Origin: an uncultured Olsenella sp.
Lineage (GTDB): Bacteria; Actinomycetota; Coriobacteriia; Coriobacteriales; Atopobiaceae
Length of the DNA: 39,071 nucleotides
NCBI GenBank assembly: GCA_900314535.1
Contig: OMVT01000022.1
Coordinates: 1-39,071, forward strand
Reading direction: 5' to 3'
In this document: piece after piece, positions 31,131 through 39,071 of the stretch
Position numbering within the stretch: the stretch's first letter is position 1
Layout: each line of letters opens with the position of its first letter
Program-made: the position numbers and the translations under genes
The notes under the pieces: generated by a model
The model's input: only the letters and a program-made list of their open reading frames with translations
Databases searched by the model: none
What the model was told of the DNA's origin: nothing

Positions 31131-31615
31131 GCAGCACCAATACAGGCAAGGCCTACGGCGTCTTCACAGGAGAGCTCAACGAGCATGCGGGGACAGCCAT
31201 TGCGATGGGTGTCTTCATAGGCTCCAGCTGGGCTGTGGCAGCAGTCATTGCCTGCTCCCTTGCAATGCTTGCGGCAGGCACGCCCGCAGCAGATCTCCGC
31301 TGGATCCTGAGCATCGTTTTTGGCATGCTCTCCGGCGGCATCCTCCAGCAGCTCTGGTTCAACTTCAGGCCAGCACTGCGCATGGGCTATGGCCGGCGGA
31401 TTGCGGGCTTTGGCATCACCTACTTCCTCGTGCTTTCGCTATGCGCTCTCCTTGGCTCCTGGCTGCCAGCAGGCATTCCTGAGGCCTGGGCAGGCTTTGC
31501 CGGACTCTATCTCATCATCCTTGCTGTCCTCACCCTCACGTTCTCCTACATCTTCCGCAAGCGCAGCCATGAGTACCAGGATCTGCTCGACAGGTTCCAT
31601 GGGAAGAGGGACTAG
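31127..31615 (+). CDS. DUF3021 membrane protein
   Basis: A 162-residue membrane protein with four predicted helices, roughly residues 23-50, 58-75, 90-112 and 120-145, and a short basic C-terminal tail (RKRSHEYQDLLDRFHGKR). Topology, size and position directly after a LytTR gene (4-nt ATGA overlap) match DUF3021. The likely role is membrane signal input or inhibition of the LytTR regulator, known by analogy only. A strong terminator closes the two-gene operon, so targets must lie elsewhere or be the operon itself. Confidence 0.8.
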   Translation: MSSTNTGKAYGVFTGELNEHAGTAIAMGVFIGSSWAVAAVIACSLAMLAAGTPAADLRWILSIVFGMLSGGILQQLWFNFRPALRMGYGRRIAGFGITYFLVLSLCALLGSWLPAGIPEAWAGFAGLYLIILAVLTLTFSYIFRKRSHEYQDLLDRFHGKRD

Positions 31616-31669
31616 CAGCAAAGAGCTGCAGGCAGCTGCCCGCATAGGCAGAAGCAAGCATATCATCCG

Positions 31670-31699
31670 GGCCTCCTTTCCACGCAGAAAGGAGGCCCT
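31670..31699 (+). terminator. Terminator of the LytTR-DUF3021 operon
   Basis: A perfect 12-bp stem GGGCCTCCTTTC/GAAAGGAGGCCC with a 6-nt loop, followed by TATCTCATTTC. The U tract is interrupted but the stem is strong. Confidence 0.8.
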
Positions 31700-31792
31700 A
31701 TCTCATTTCGCTCGATATGCTTCAGGCTGCTGATCTGCTCGTTGCGCTAGCATGAGGACATCATTTTGAACTGATGCAAGGAGTGCTGCACC

Positions 31793-32578
31793 ATGACCGA
31801 AAACGCCACTGTCGAGACGCCGTTCGACCGCCTGAAACTTGTCCTCGGCGAGGAGAGGCTTGAGCGCCTCCAGAATGCCACGGTCATGGTCCTAGGGCTG
31901 GGCGGTGTCGGCTCGAACTGCACGGAGGCCCTTGCCCGTGGCGGCATAGGACATCTCATCCTGATCGACCGTGATACCGTAGCCCCTTCCAACATCAACC
32001 GCCAGGCCATTGCCTTCCATTCCACGATTGGCCTTCCCAAGTGCCAGGTCATGGAGAAGATGGTCCTGGATATCAACCCCAGCTGCCAGGTAGAGACGCT
32101 CCAGGCCTTCATCCCGAAAGATGGGCTGGAAGAGTTGCTCTCCCAGTTCCCGCGTCCCGACTACATCATCGACGCGATCGACACGGTCTCGCAGAAGCTC
32201 GTCCTTGCCAAATGGTGCCAGGACGAGAGGATTCCTCTCTTAAGCTCCATGGGGGGCGCCAACAAGCTCGACCCGAGCAGGCTTGCCTTCTCCAAGATCG
32301 AGAAGACCTCAGGCGACCGCCTTGCGAAGGCTATGCGCAAGAACTGCCGGAAGCGCGGCATCAAGGGACTCGAGGTCCTCTACTCGACAGAGAAGGGCAA
32401 TGGCCCCAAGCCTCCGAAGACAGAGGATGGAAAGAGGCCTGACAAGGGCCTGACGCTCGGAACCATGAGCTACATGCCGCCCATCATGGGACAGATGATT
32501 GCCGGCAAGGTCATCTGCCGCCTTGCAGGCTTCGAGCCCATGCCCTACACAGATGAGGAAGAAGATCCGCAATGCTAG
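31793..32578 (+). CDS. tcdA: ThiF-family tRNA cyclic threonylcarbamoyladenosine dehydratase
   Basis: E1-like adenylating enzyme of 261 residues. TcdA closes N6-threonylcarbamoyladenosine at position 37 of ANN-decoding tRNAs into its cyclic form, using ATP. The nucleotide-binding loop is VLGLGGVGS (33-41); 'GGIGHLILIDRDTVAPSNINRQ' carries the conserved Asp and Arg residues, and 'YIIDAIDTVSQKLVLAKWC' and 'MGGANKLDPSRL' are typical of TcdA rather than ThiF or MoeB. E. coli TcdA has 268 residues. AAGGAG lies 9 nt before the ATG. It overlaps tatD by 7 nt, so both are made together. Confidence 0.9.
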   Translation: MTENATVETPFDRLKLVLGEERLERLQNATVMVLGLGGVGSNCTEALARGGIGHLILIDRDTVAPSNINRQAIAFHSTIGLPKCQVMEKMVLDINPSCQVETLQAFIPKDGLEELLSQFPRPDYIIDAIDTVSQKLVLAKWCQDERIPLLSSMGGANKLDPSRLAFSKIEKTSGDRLAKAMRKNCRKRGIKGLEVLYSTEKGNGPKPPKTEDGKRPDKGLTLGTMSYMPPIMGQMIAGKVICRLAGFEPMPYTDEEEDPQC

Positions 32579-33384
32579 ATGGAAGAGAGAGTGCCAGCAA
32601 ATCCATCAGGTGCTACGACATGCACTGCCACATCGACTTCCAGAAAAATCCTCAAACCTTCCTCGATGCGGCAGATGCGCTTGGCCTCTCCTTCCTTTCC
32701 TGCACGGTCACGCCTGAAGGATATAGAGAAGCGCAGAGCTGGAAGGACCGGGAGAATGTCGCCCTCGGTCTCGGTGCCCATCCCTGGTGGGTAGCAGATG
32801 GCAAGGTGGACGAGGAAGCGCTCCAGGAGCTTCTTGCACTCATACCAGACGCTCCCCTCATCGGTGAGATCGGCATCGACCTCTCGCCAAAGCATGTCAA
32901 CCTCACATCCAGAGAACGCCAGGCTGATGCCTTCAGACGCATTGCTGCAGCATCTGCCAAGGCGGGCGGCAAGGTGCTCTCGATCCATTCCGTTAAGTCG
33001 GCAGACCTCATGCTCGACATCCTCGAGGATACCGGCTGCACACCAGAAGCATCAGGCTCGCTTCCCATCCTCCACTGGTTCTCGGGCTCTACGCCCGAGC
33101 TCTGGCGGGCAATCAGGCTCGGCTGCTTCTTCAGCGTCGGCGAGCCCTTCCTCCATACCCGCCACGCAAAGGAATACCTGAAGCTCATTCCGCGCGAGAA
33201 GCTCCTGCTCGAGACGGACTATCCTCCCGAGCATGCAGACTTCAAGCCCGAAGACTACGGACGCTCTCTTGCTGCAGCAGCAGAGCTCATTGCCTCATCC
33301 TGGGCAACACCTCTGGATGAGACTGCAGAGTTTCTTGCTGCCACGAGCAGCAAGATCTTTGATTGTGCCAAGGGCAGAGCCTGA
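32572..33384 (+). CDS. TatD-family metal-dependent hydrolase
   Basis: A 270-residue TIM-barrel hydrolase, by family a DNase or other phosphoester hydrolase. His18 and His20 (DMHCHIDF) start the metal site; 'LIGEIGIDL' contributes the Glu, 'VLSIHSVKSAD' and 'ILHWFSG' further His residues, and 'LLLETDYPPEH' the Asp. It differs from core TatD in some spacing and is probably one of the paralogues rather than TatD itself. Its ATG lies 7 nt inside the end of tcdA, suggesting coupled translation. A functional link to tRNA modification is not established. Confidence 0.85.
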   Translation: MLDGRESASKSIRCYDMHCHIDFQKNPQTFLDAADALGLSFLSCTVTPEGYREAQSWKDRENVALGLGAHPWWVADGKVDEEALQELLALIPDAPLIGEIGIDLSPKHVNLTSRERQADAFRRIAAASAKAGGKVLSIHSVKSADLMLDILEDTGCTPEASGSLPILHWFSGSTPELWRAIRLGCFFSVGEPFLHTRHAKEYLKLIPREKLLLETDYPPEHADFKPEDYGRSLAAAAELIASSWATPLDETAEFLAATSSKIFDCAKGRA

Positions 33385-33570
33385 TTGAAATTGCTCGCTC
33401 CTACTGTTTCAGGACCGTCCTGCCCTTGCTTGCTGCCGAATGCCTAAGAAGCTTTCCTTTCGCCTGCCTGCGCATTCTCTTCCCTTACAAGGCGTTATCA
33501 TTGGAGCAAACGCCTGCTCATCTATGCAGCAGCTGTCTTCAGTGAGCGTTTCCCAAGGAGGAGAAGGAAC

Positions 33571-34615
33571 ATGGCAACGAGAAAGTCAGGGAGCTCCAAG
33601 CCACGCAGCACATCCACGAGGTCGAAGTCTTCCCGCTCTGCAGCAAAGCCGAAGGCTCAGAAGGAGGCAACGGAGTCCAAGACGACGAAGCCCGCTGCCA
33701 CACCCGCAGCGAAGGCCGAGCCTGCTCCGAAGGCCGCAGAGCCCGTGAAGAAGGCAGCTGCCGCAGCGGCACCTGCTCCTGCAGCGAAGCCTGCAGCAGA
33801 AACGAAGAAGGCTGAGCCGAAGAAGGAGCCTGTCGCCAAGGCAGCAGCTCCCAAGGCCGCTGCCCCCAAGGCAGAGACCAAGCCTGAGCCGAAGGCGCCT
33901 GCCAAGGCAGAGGCACCCGCAAAGGCTGCCAAGAAGCCTGAGCCGGAAGCAAAGGCAGCTCCTGCTCCCAAGGCAGCGCCTGCAGCAAAGCCTGCCGCAA
34001 AGGCAGCTCCGAAGGCAGAGGAGCCGAAGGCTGCTCCTGCAAAGAAGGAAGAGCCCAAGGCAGCCGCTCCTGCAGCCAAACCTGCAGCGCCCGCTGCAAA
34101 ACCTGAGCCGAAGCCCGCTGCAAAAGAGACGAAGCCGGCGCCCAAGGCAGAAGCTCCGAAGGAGGAGCCGAAGGCAGCAGCCAAGGCTGAGCCGGCAGCA
34201 AAGCCTGCGCCTGCAAAGAAGGAAGAGCCTTCCATGAAGGCAGAGGCTCCGAAGGCTGCACCTGCCACCAAGGCAGAGCCTGCTCCTGCTCCGAAGGCAG
34301 AAGGGGTGCCTGCAGCCAAGGCAGCCGTGAAGAAAGAGGCTCCCGCAAAGCCCGCAGCTGAGACGAAGCCAGCGCCCGCGCCGTCAGCCGCCAAGGCTGA
34401 GCCCGAGCCGAAGAAGGCAGCAGAGCCAGCAAAGGCAGAGAAGGCTGAAGCCGCACCTGAGAAGCCTGCCAAGGCAGAAGCGAAGCCCGAAGAGCCAAAG
34501 GCAGCACCGGCCCCGGCAGCAAAGGAAGAGGCTGCTGAGCCTGCCAAGGAAGAGCCCAAGGCAGAGGAAGTTCCTGCTCCTGAACCCGAGCCTGAACCGC
34601 TCCCCCAGCCGAGGC
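33571..34615 (+). repeat. Low-complexity Lys/Ala/Pro/Glu coding repeat
   Basis: The 5' third of glgA is built from degenerate words such as GCAAAGCCT, CCGAAGGCA and AAGGCAGAG, giving PAAKPA/APKAE/KKEEPKA periodicity without fixed unit length. It is in frame with the catalytic domain throughout. Confidence 0.8.
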
Positions 34616-36066
34616 GCTCGATTGCCTTCATCGGCTCCGAGTGCTATCCCTTCGTGAAGACCGGCGGCCTCGGCGATGTCATGTATGCCCTGCCGAAGGC
34701 TCTCGTGAAGCAGAACTGCGACGTGAAGGTCATCCTGCCGCGCTATGCCTGCATCAAGCAGGAATGGCAGGAGAAGATGGTCTACAAGGGCGCCTTCCAG
34801 ATGGATCTGTGCTCTGACGGCAGGCAGTTCTATGTCGGCATCATGGAGTACGTCTCCCCTGACGGCGTAGTCTATGACTTCATCGACAACCAGGACTTCT
34901 TCACGAACGGCAACCCCTATACGAATCTCGTGGATGACATCCCGCGCTACTGCTACTTCGACAAGGCAGCGCTTTCTGCGCTTCTCTTCCTCGACTGGAT
35001 TCCTGACATCATCCACTGCCATGACTGGCAGGCAGCTCTTGTCCCGGTCTATCTGCGCACGCTCTTCCAGAACACGGAGCTTGCACGCTCGAAGACCATG
35101 CTCACGATCCACAACCTGCGCTTCCAGGGCAAGTACAACATCCCGACCATCAAGTACTGGTCCGGACTTCCTGACTATGTCTTCAACAAGGATGTCATGC
35201 AGGAGGACTGGACCGAGGCCAATATGCTCAAGGGCGGCCTCACCTACTGCGACATGATTACGACCGTCTCTGGCACCTACGCAGGCGAGATCCAGACGCC
35301 GGAATACGGCGAGGGTCTCGATGCCCATCTGCGCTACCACGCGGGCAAGCTCCGCGGCATCGTGAACGGCATCGACTACGACATCTGGAATCCTGCAACG
35401 GACAAGCTCCTCGATGCTCCGTATGACACGAAGAATGTCCTCGATGCAAAGAAGGAGAACAAGAAGGCACTCCAAGAAGAGCTTGGTCTCGAGCAGGATG
35501 AGGACAAGATGGTCATCGGCCTCATCTCCCGCCTCACGGGCCAGAAGGGCCTGGACCTCGTCACTTCCGTCATGGAGCAGCTCATTGACGGCAATACCCA
35601 GGTTGTCATCCTTGGCACCGGCGAACCCCAGTACGAGGATTCCTTCCGCTGGTTCGAGAATGCCCACAAGGGCACCGTCTGTTCGAGCATCATGTACGAC
35701 GAGGCACGCTCTCACCACATCTATGCTGGTGCCGATGCCCTCCTCGTGCCTTCCCGCTTCGAGCCCTGCGGCCTCACGCAGCTCATCGCTATGCATTACG
35801 GCACGATTCCTGTAGTCCGCGAGACCGGCGGCCTCAAGGATACGGTCGAGCCGTACAACATGTTCGAAGACTCCGGCAATGGCTTCACATTCGACCGCTA
35901 TGAGCCGGGCCTTCTTCTTGACGCAATCAACCGTGCCAAGACGCTCTACTTCACGAGCCGCGAGTCCTGGGACAAGATGGTCGTGCGCGACATGGAGAAG
36001 GATGTTTCCTGGAGCAGGTCTGCATCCCAGTACCGCGACCTCTATCTCCAGCTGACGCAGTACTAG
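33571..36066 (+). CDS. glgA: Glycogen synthase with long Lys/Ala/Pro-rich N-terminal extension
   Basis: ADP-glucose-dependent starch/glycogen synthase (GT5) of 831 residues. The catalytic part begins near residue 348 (SIAFIGSECYPFVKTGGLGD), with the ADP-glucose loop K363TGGLGDV, 'IIHCHDWQAALVPVYL', 'LTIHNLRFQGKYN', 'GIVNGIDYDIWNP', 'LISRLTGQKGLDLV' and the catalytic 'RFEPCGLTQL' (Glu731). The first 345 or so residues are low-complexity, made of PAAK, APKAE and KKEEPKA-like words, first very basic and later mixed Lys/Glu. Ordinary GlgA has about 480 residues. GGAGGAGAAGG precedes the ATG, and nothing suggests two separate genes. The tail may bind an acidic partner or the nucleoid; that is inference. 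A strong terminator follows. Confidence 0.93.
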   Translation: MATRKSGSSKPRSTSTRSKSSRSAAKPKAQKEATESKTTKPAATPAAKAEPAPKAAEPVKKAAAAAAPAPAAKPAAETKKAEPKKEPVAKAAAPKAAAPKAETKPEPKAPAKAEAPAKAAKKPEPEAKAAPAPKAAPAAKPAAKAAPKAEEPKAAPAKKEEPKAAAPAAKPAAPAAKPEPKPAAKETKPAPKAEAPKEEPKAAAKAEPAAKPAPAKKEEPSMKAEAPKAAPATKAEPAPAPKAEGVPAAKAAVKKEAPAKPAAETKPAPAPSAAKAEPEPKKAAEPAKAEKAEAAPEKPAKAEAKPEEPKAAPAPAAKEEAAEPAKEEPKAEEVPAPEPEPEPLPQPRRSIAFIGSECYPFVKTGGLGDVMYALPKALVKQNCDVKVILPRYACIKQEWQEKMVYKGAFQMDLCSDGRQFYVGIMEYVSPDGVVYDFIDNQDFFTNGNPYTNLVDDIPRYCYFDKAALSALLFLDWIPDIIHCHDWQAALVPVYLRTLFQNTELARSKTMLTIHNLRFQGKYNIPTIKYWSGLPDYVFNKDVMQEDWTEANMLKGGLTYCDMITTVSGTYAGEIQTPEYGEGLDAHLRYHAGKLRGIVNGIDYDIWNPATDKLLDAPYDTKNVLDAKKENKKALQEELGLEQDEDKMVIGLISRLTGQKGLDLVTSVMEQLIDGNTQVVILGTGEPQYEDSFRWFENAHKGTVCSSIMYDEARSHHIYAGADALLVPSRFEPCGLTQLIAMHYGTIPVVRETGGLKDTVEPYNMFEDSGNGFTFDRYEPGLLLDAINRAKTLYFTSRESWDKMVVRDMEKDVSWSRSASQYRDLYLQLTQY

Positions 36067-36089
36067 GCAGCAGCTACATCAAGAATGTC

Positions 36090-36121
36090 AATGGGCGGGC
36101 ACCAAACGGTGCCCGCCCATT
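36090..36121 (+). terminator. Terminator of glgA
   Basis: A perfect 14-bp stem (AATGGGCGGGCACC and its complement) with an AAAC loop, 23 nt after the glgA stop and followed by TCCTT. Confidence 0.85.
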
Positions 36122-36152
36122 TCCTTGCCCATACTTCCAAGCGCCAACACGA

Positions 36153-36181
36153 AGCAGGCCGGACACTGCATCCGGCCTGCT
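36153..36181 (-). terminator. Terminator of the surface-protein gene
   Basis: A perfect 11-bp stem AGCAGGCCGGA/TCCGGCCTGCT with a 7-nt loop, 11 nt past the stop on the minus strand. The tail is only moderately U-rich (TCGTGTTGG). Confidence 0.7.
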
Positions 36182-36192
36182 CAGCAGCTCAG

Positions 36193-39071
36193 CTATGCCT
36201 CGCCGTTGCGACGCCTCCTGCGGATCCACGCCAGTGCGGAGATCACGAGGACCGCGCCTCCTGCCGCAATCAGTCCGTCGAATCCGGCTGCACCGGAGAG
36301 CGGCATCTTGGTCACCGTGTTGTTACGGAATACCGGCACGTCATCCGTCCAGGTCTTGCCATCGTCTGTGCTGTACTTCACCTGACAGTCGAGCGTGCCG
36401 TCGTGGTTGTCCATCACCGTGACCTCCGCAAGGTACGAGTTGGAGTCGAAGTCGTACGCATCTCCCTGGCCGTCGACGACTTCTGCAATCGTGTACTCGA
36501 AGGTCTTGCCGGCATCATCCGCCGTGTAGACAAGCTTCATGAATGCGACATTGCCATTGCCATCGTTCGTGGTGGTGACTGCCACAGGCTTGTCATACAT
36601 GCTGGATTTCTCGCCGCTCTTCTCTGTAAGCGAGAACCTGAAGGCATTGGCAGCAGGGGTCGTCTCCTGGCCGCTCCTGAGGACGACCTTCCTTGCCCTG
36701 ATCTGGGCTACGCCCGTTGCGGCATAGGTGTTTGTCGCAGAGGCCGCAATGGTCTGGTCGGCCACAATGGTTCCGTTCAGATTCGAGCTCGCACTCTGCG
36801 TATAGCCCGCTGCATCTTCCTCTGTGAACTCGTACGTGCTTCCAGCAGGAAGGCCGGTGATGGTGACAGTCTCGTCCTTCTGGAGATCCAGCTTACCGCC
36901 GTTCTTGACCGTGCCAGTTATTGCCTTACCGCCTGTACCCTTTCGGCTCGATGTCCACGTGTATTCGCCATCCAGTGCCTTGCCAGCGCTGTCCTTCAGG
37001 GAGACATCGAAGGTGAACGTCTTGTCTACCGCCTTGGAACCCTCGACCGTCTTCGTCAGACTAACGGAGCCCGTCTTCACGGCATTCGTGAAGCTGGCAG
37101 TATCAACCTTGTCGCCCTTGCGCTCATGTGTAGCGGGATCCACGGCATAGGTGCTCACCGCATTCTGCAGCTCGCCTGCGCCGTTGTCCGTGACCTGGAT
37201 ATCGTACTCGTAGACGTCATCCGAGTAGCTGATAGTTTCATCTGCATTCTCGGGCTTCACCTCGTCGACGTAGTACTTGTATTCGCCTGCAGCAGTGAAG
37301 CTGATGCCCTCGAAAGCGATATTGCCGTCAGCATCGTTCGTCGCTGTCTGGACCTGCTTGCCGCTTGCATCCTTGAGCTCGAACGTGAACTCCCTGTCCT
37401 TGAGCTGGCGTCCCGTGAGAGACTTCGTCGCTGTCAGATAGGCAGACGTTGCAGAAGCAGCATACGTATTGGTGAAGGCAGCCGTGGCGCTGCCGGCAGC
37501 GGCAATGGTACCGGAGGCGTTAGTTGAGGATGACGTGTAGCCGTCAGGGATATTAGTCTCCTCTACCTGATACTGGGTACCGGCAGGAAGATTGTCAAGC
37601 TGCTTGCTCTCCCCTGCTTTGAGTGTGAAGGTGCCCTTACCATCCGTGACGGATACGCCGCCATAGGTGCCAGTGAGCGGATTGCTCTTTGCATCCATGA
37701 GGGAGACGGAGAAGGTGAAGTCCTTCGAGGTGTCGGAGGTTCCTGTCACAGTCTTCGTAACCGTCAGCGTGCCAGGCTTCGTAGTGTTAGCGAAGGTGTC
37801 GTCAGGAGAGTAGGACACGCGCGCTACAAGAGCACCCGTCCCTGTCGGATCAGAGACATCAACGCGTGCTTTGATGGTATGGGAATCGTAACTGATTGTG
37901 CTGTCTGTGCCAGCTGTCTCTGCCAATGTATAGATATATGTGCCTGGCTTCGTGAATACGATGTGGCCGAAGTCGACAAGTATGCCGGCGTTGGTAGCTG
38001 TGGCTGTGGTCCCCGTTACACCGTCAGGCATCGGTGCACCAACAGTATTGGCTGTCATCGTGAAGCTGTATGCTCCATCTTTCGGTGCCTTGCCATCAAG
38101 CGTCTTTGTAGCAGAGATGTCTACGGAGGTAGCTTTTTGGTCGTATGTATTTGTGAACACGCTTGCAGCAACGCCACATGCAGGAATCTTGCCAGTAGCA
38201 CCCGTCGAGGACTTCAGCACCCAGCCAGCGCGGTTATGTTCTTGCACGGTATAGGTGGCTCCGCCAGGAAGACCCTTGATGGTAATCTTCTGGCCAGCCT
38301 TGATGGTGACGGTGAAGTGGCCGTTCGTCACCTTCGCGGTGTTGTCAGACTTTTTCCACTGCGCATACAGAGTCGAGTTCGTGCCCTGCGTGTCGTAAAT
38401 ATCACCCGGTTGGTATGAGGTGCCCTTACCATCTGCCTGGGTATTCCAGCCAGTGAAGTCATGCTCTGCATTGTAGAACCCGCATTCAGGCAAGACGACA
38501 TTCACGCTATAGGACTGATATGCCGCCATGGATCCAGCTCCACCGTTCGCATTAAATGAAATGACGATAGGCTGCTTCCGCTGCCATTCATATGTGCCTA
38601 CAGGAGCATTATCTGAAGGATATTCCTTCATAAGATCAGCGCTAGAAATGATGATTGAAGGGTATTCAAGGCAGACCCATTTACCGTTATATGTATCGTT
38701 GGTGGGCGGTTCCGGGAGACCTGTCCCGTCCATTGGGACGAACTTGATTCCAAGACGCAATAGCGACAGCAAATAGCAGCCTTTGAACATGCTGTCCATG
38801 TACCTCACGTTCGATGTGTCGAACGACGAGAGGTCGAGGCTCGCGAGGGAGTGGCAGCCTTCGAACATGCTGTCCATGTACCTCACGTTCGATGTGTCGA
38901 ACGACGAGAGGTCGAGGCTCGCGAGGGAGGAGCAGCCTTCGAACATGCTGTATATGTCCCCCACGTTCGATGTGTCGAACGACGAGAGGTCGAGGCTCGC
39001 GAGGGAGGAGCAGCCTTTGAACATGCTGGACATTGTCTGCACGTTCGATGTGCCGAACGACGAGAGGTCGA
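36193..39071 (-). CDS. Large BspA-like LRR / pilin-domain surface adhesin, 5' end missing
   Basis: A cell-wall-anchored surface protein of more than 950 residues; the gene continues past 39071. In order: BspA-type leucine-rich repeats of 26 residues (SLDLSSFDTSNV...MFEGCSSLA; about 39071-38750), an InlB/Flg_new-type beta repeat (ISFNANGGAGSMAAYQSYSV ... GWNTQADGKGTSY; about 38570-38360), then alternating DUF5979-like and Spy0128-like pilin modules down to 36330. Each module ends in an Asn such as FTNTY or ATNTY, the usual acceptor for Lys-Asn isopeptide bonds. The end is MPLSG, a hydrophobic helix and RRRRR, a variant sorting signal. The open frame's GTG at 39042 lies inside a repeat (TSNVQTM) and is not the true start. 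It likely mediates attachment. Confidence 0.9.
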   Translation of the reverse strand, partial: DLSSFGTSNVQTMSSMFKGCSSLASLDLSSFDTSNVGDIYSMFEGCSSLASLDLSSFDTSNVRYMDSMFEGCHSLASLDLSSFDTSNVRYMDSMFKGCYLLSLLRLGIKFVPMDGTGLPEPPTNDTYNGKWVCLEYPSIIISSADLMKEYPSDNAPVGTYEWQRKQPIVISFNANGGAGSMAAYQSYSVNVVLPECGFYNAEHDFTGWNTQADGKGTSYQPGDIYDTQGTNSTLYAQWKKSDNTAKVTNGHFTVTIKAGQKITIKGLPGGATYTVQEHNRAGWVLKSSTGATGKIPACGVAASVFTNTYDQKATSVDISATKTLDGKAPKDGAYSFTMTANTVGAPMPDGVTGTTATATNAGILVDFGHIVFTKPGTYIYTLAETAGTDSTISYDSHTIKARVDVSDPTGTGALVARVSYSPDDTFANTTKPGTLTVTKTVTGTSDTSKDFTFSVSLMDAKSNPLTGTYGGVSVTDGKGTFTLKAGESKQLDNLPAGTQYQVEETNIPDGYTSSSTNASGTIAAAGSATAAFTNTYAASATSAYLTATKSLTGRQLKDREFTFELKDASGKQVQTATNDADGNIAFEGISFTAAGEYKYYVDEVKPENADETISYSDDVYEYDIQVTDNGAGELQNAVSTYAVDPATHERKGDKVDTASFTNAVKTGSVSLTKTVEGSKAVDKTFTFDVSLKDSAGKALDGEYTWTSSRKGTGGKAITGTVKNGGKLDLQKDETVTITGLPAGSTYEFTEEDAAGYTQSASSNLNGTIVADQTIAASATNTYAATGVAQIRARKVVLRSGQETTPAANAFRFSLTEKSGEKSSMYDKPVAVTTTNDGNGNVAFMKLVYTADDAGKTFEYTIAEVVDGQGDAYDFDSNSYLAEVTVMDNHDGTLDCQVKYSTDDGKTWTDDVPVFRNNTVTKMPLSGAAGFDGLIAAGGAVLVISALAWIRRRRRNGEA
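38788..39071 (-). repeat. 78-bp tandem repeats in the adhesin gene
   Basis: The same 78-bp unit (26 codons) recurs with reference points at 38788, 38866, 38944 and 39022, nearly identical in DNA sequence, and continues beyond the edge. The differences are mainly in the codons for RYMDS/GDIYS/QTMSS and GCHS/GCSS. Confidence 0.92.

Noticed and set aside
33657..34631. Gly/Ala-rich PE-PGRS-like open frame on the minus strand
   Set aside because: It is the complement of the Lys/Ala/Pro-rich glgA tail; no start signal.
34384..35796. Minus-strand open frame opposite glgA
   Set aside because: Antisense shadow of the glgA catalytic domain.
36085..37527. 480-codon plus-strand frame opposite the adhesin
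   Set aside because: Shadow of the pilin-type repeats; begins in the glgA terminator region without a ribosome-binding site.
38788..39071. CRISPR array, because of regularly spaced repeats
   Set aside because: The whole 78-bp unit is repeated with no unique spacers and encodes leucine-rich repeats in frame.

Overview
The window looks like chromosome from a high-GC, Gram-positive anaerobe, most likely a member of the Coriobacteriia (Olsenella/Atopobiaceae-like). This is inferred from base composition, the indolepyruvate oxidoreductase and formate-THF ligase genes, the BspA-like repeat surface protein with a C-terminal sorting signal, and the LytTR/DUF3021 pair. No rRNA, tRNA, IS element or CRISPR array was recognised. 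The last gene runs off the right edge.

Layout. 1-690: a YafQ/DinJ toxin-antitoxin operon with a three-repeat operator. 690-1717: decayed coding sequence, including the C-terminal end of a DUF4143 ATPase and a perfect 19-bp hairpin. 1718-3553: thrS, without the N-terminal TGS domain. 3956-6563: a structured leader and the methionine importer metN-metI-metQ. 6925-7356: a membrane double zinc-ribbon protein. 7571-17112, minus strand: a tightly packed C1/folate operon in the order fhs, fchA, folD, folE, formylglutamate-amidohydrolase-like membrane protein, RimK-like ATP-grasp ligase, divergent Mur-ligase/FolC paralogue, folC. 17462-21474: a purine-nucleoside/homocysteine block with a nucleosidase on plus and an AhcY-like hydrolase, an amidohydrolase deaminase and a cupin on minus. 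21592-22782: a small RNA gene copy and a second toxin-antitoxin pair. 23171-26828: iorA-iorB-paaK for aryl-keto-acid fermentation. 27070-27472: a second copy of the small RNA gene facing an unannotated 44-codon hydrophobic peptide, resembling a type I toxin-antitoxin. 27664-30351: valS. 30660-33384: LytTR-DUF3021 and tcdA-tatD. 33571-36066: a glycogen synthase with a Lys/Ala/Pro-rich N-terminal extension of about 345 residues. 36193-39071: a very large surface adhesin, 5' end missing.

How it fits together. Fhs, FchA and FolD interconvert formate, 10-formyl-, methenyl- and methylene-THF, and FolE and FolC supply the folate. FolD has lost its usual catalytic Lys and the partner Gln, so it probably works only as a dehydrogenase while FchA does the cyclohydrolase step. 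Three amide-bond enzymes sit inside this operon with 4-nt overlaps and no obvious role in standard folate synthesis; they are the best candidate for an undescribed pathway. Next door, an amidohydrolase deaminase, a non-canonical AhcY and a nucleosidase whose usual adenine-binding Asp is Asn suggest that S-adenosylhomocysteine (or a related adenosyl compound) is deaminated first and then cleaved as the inosyl compound. MetNIQ imports methionine for the same cycle.
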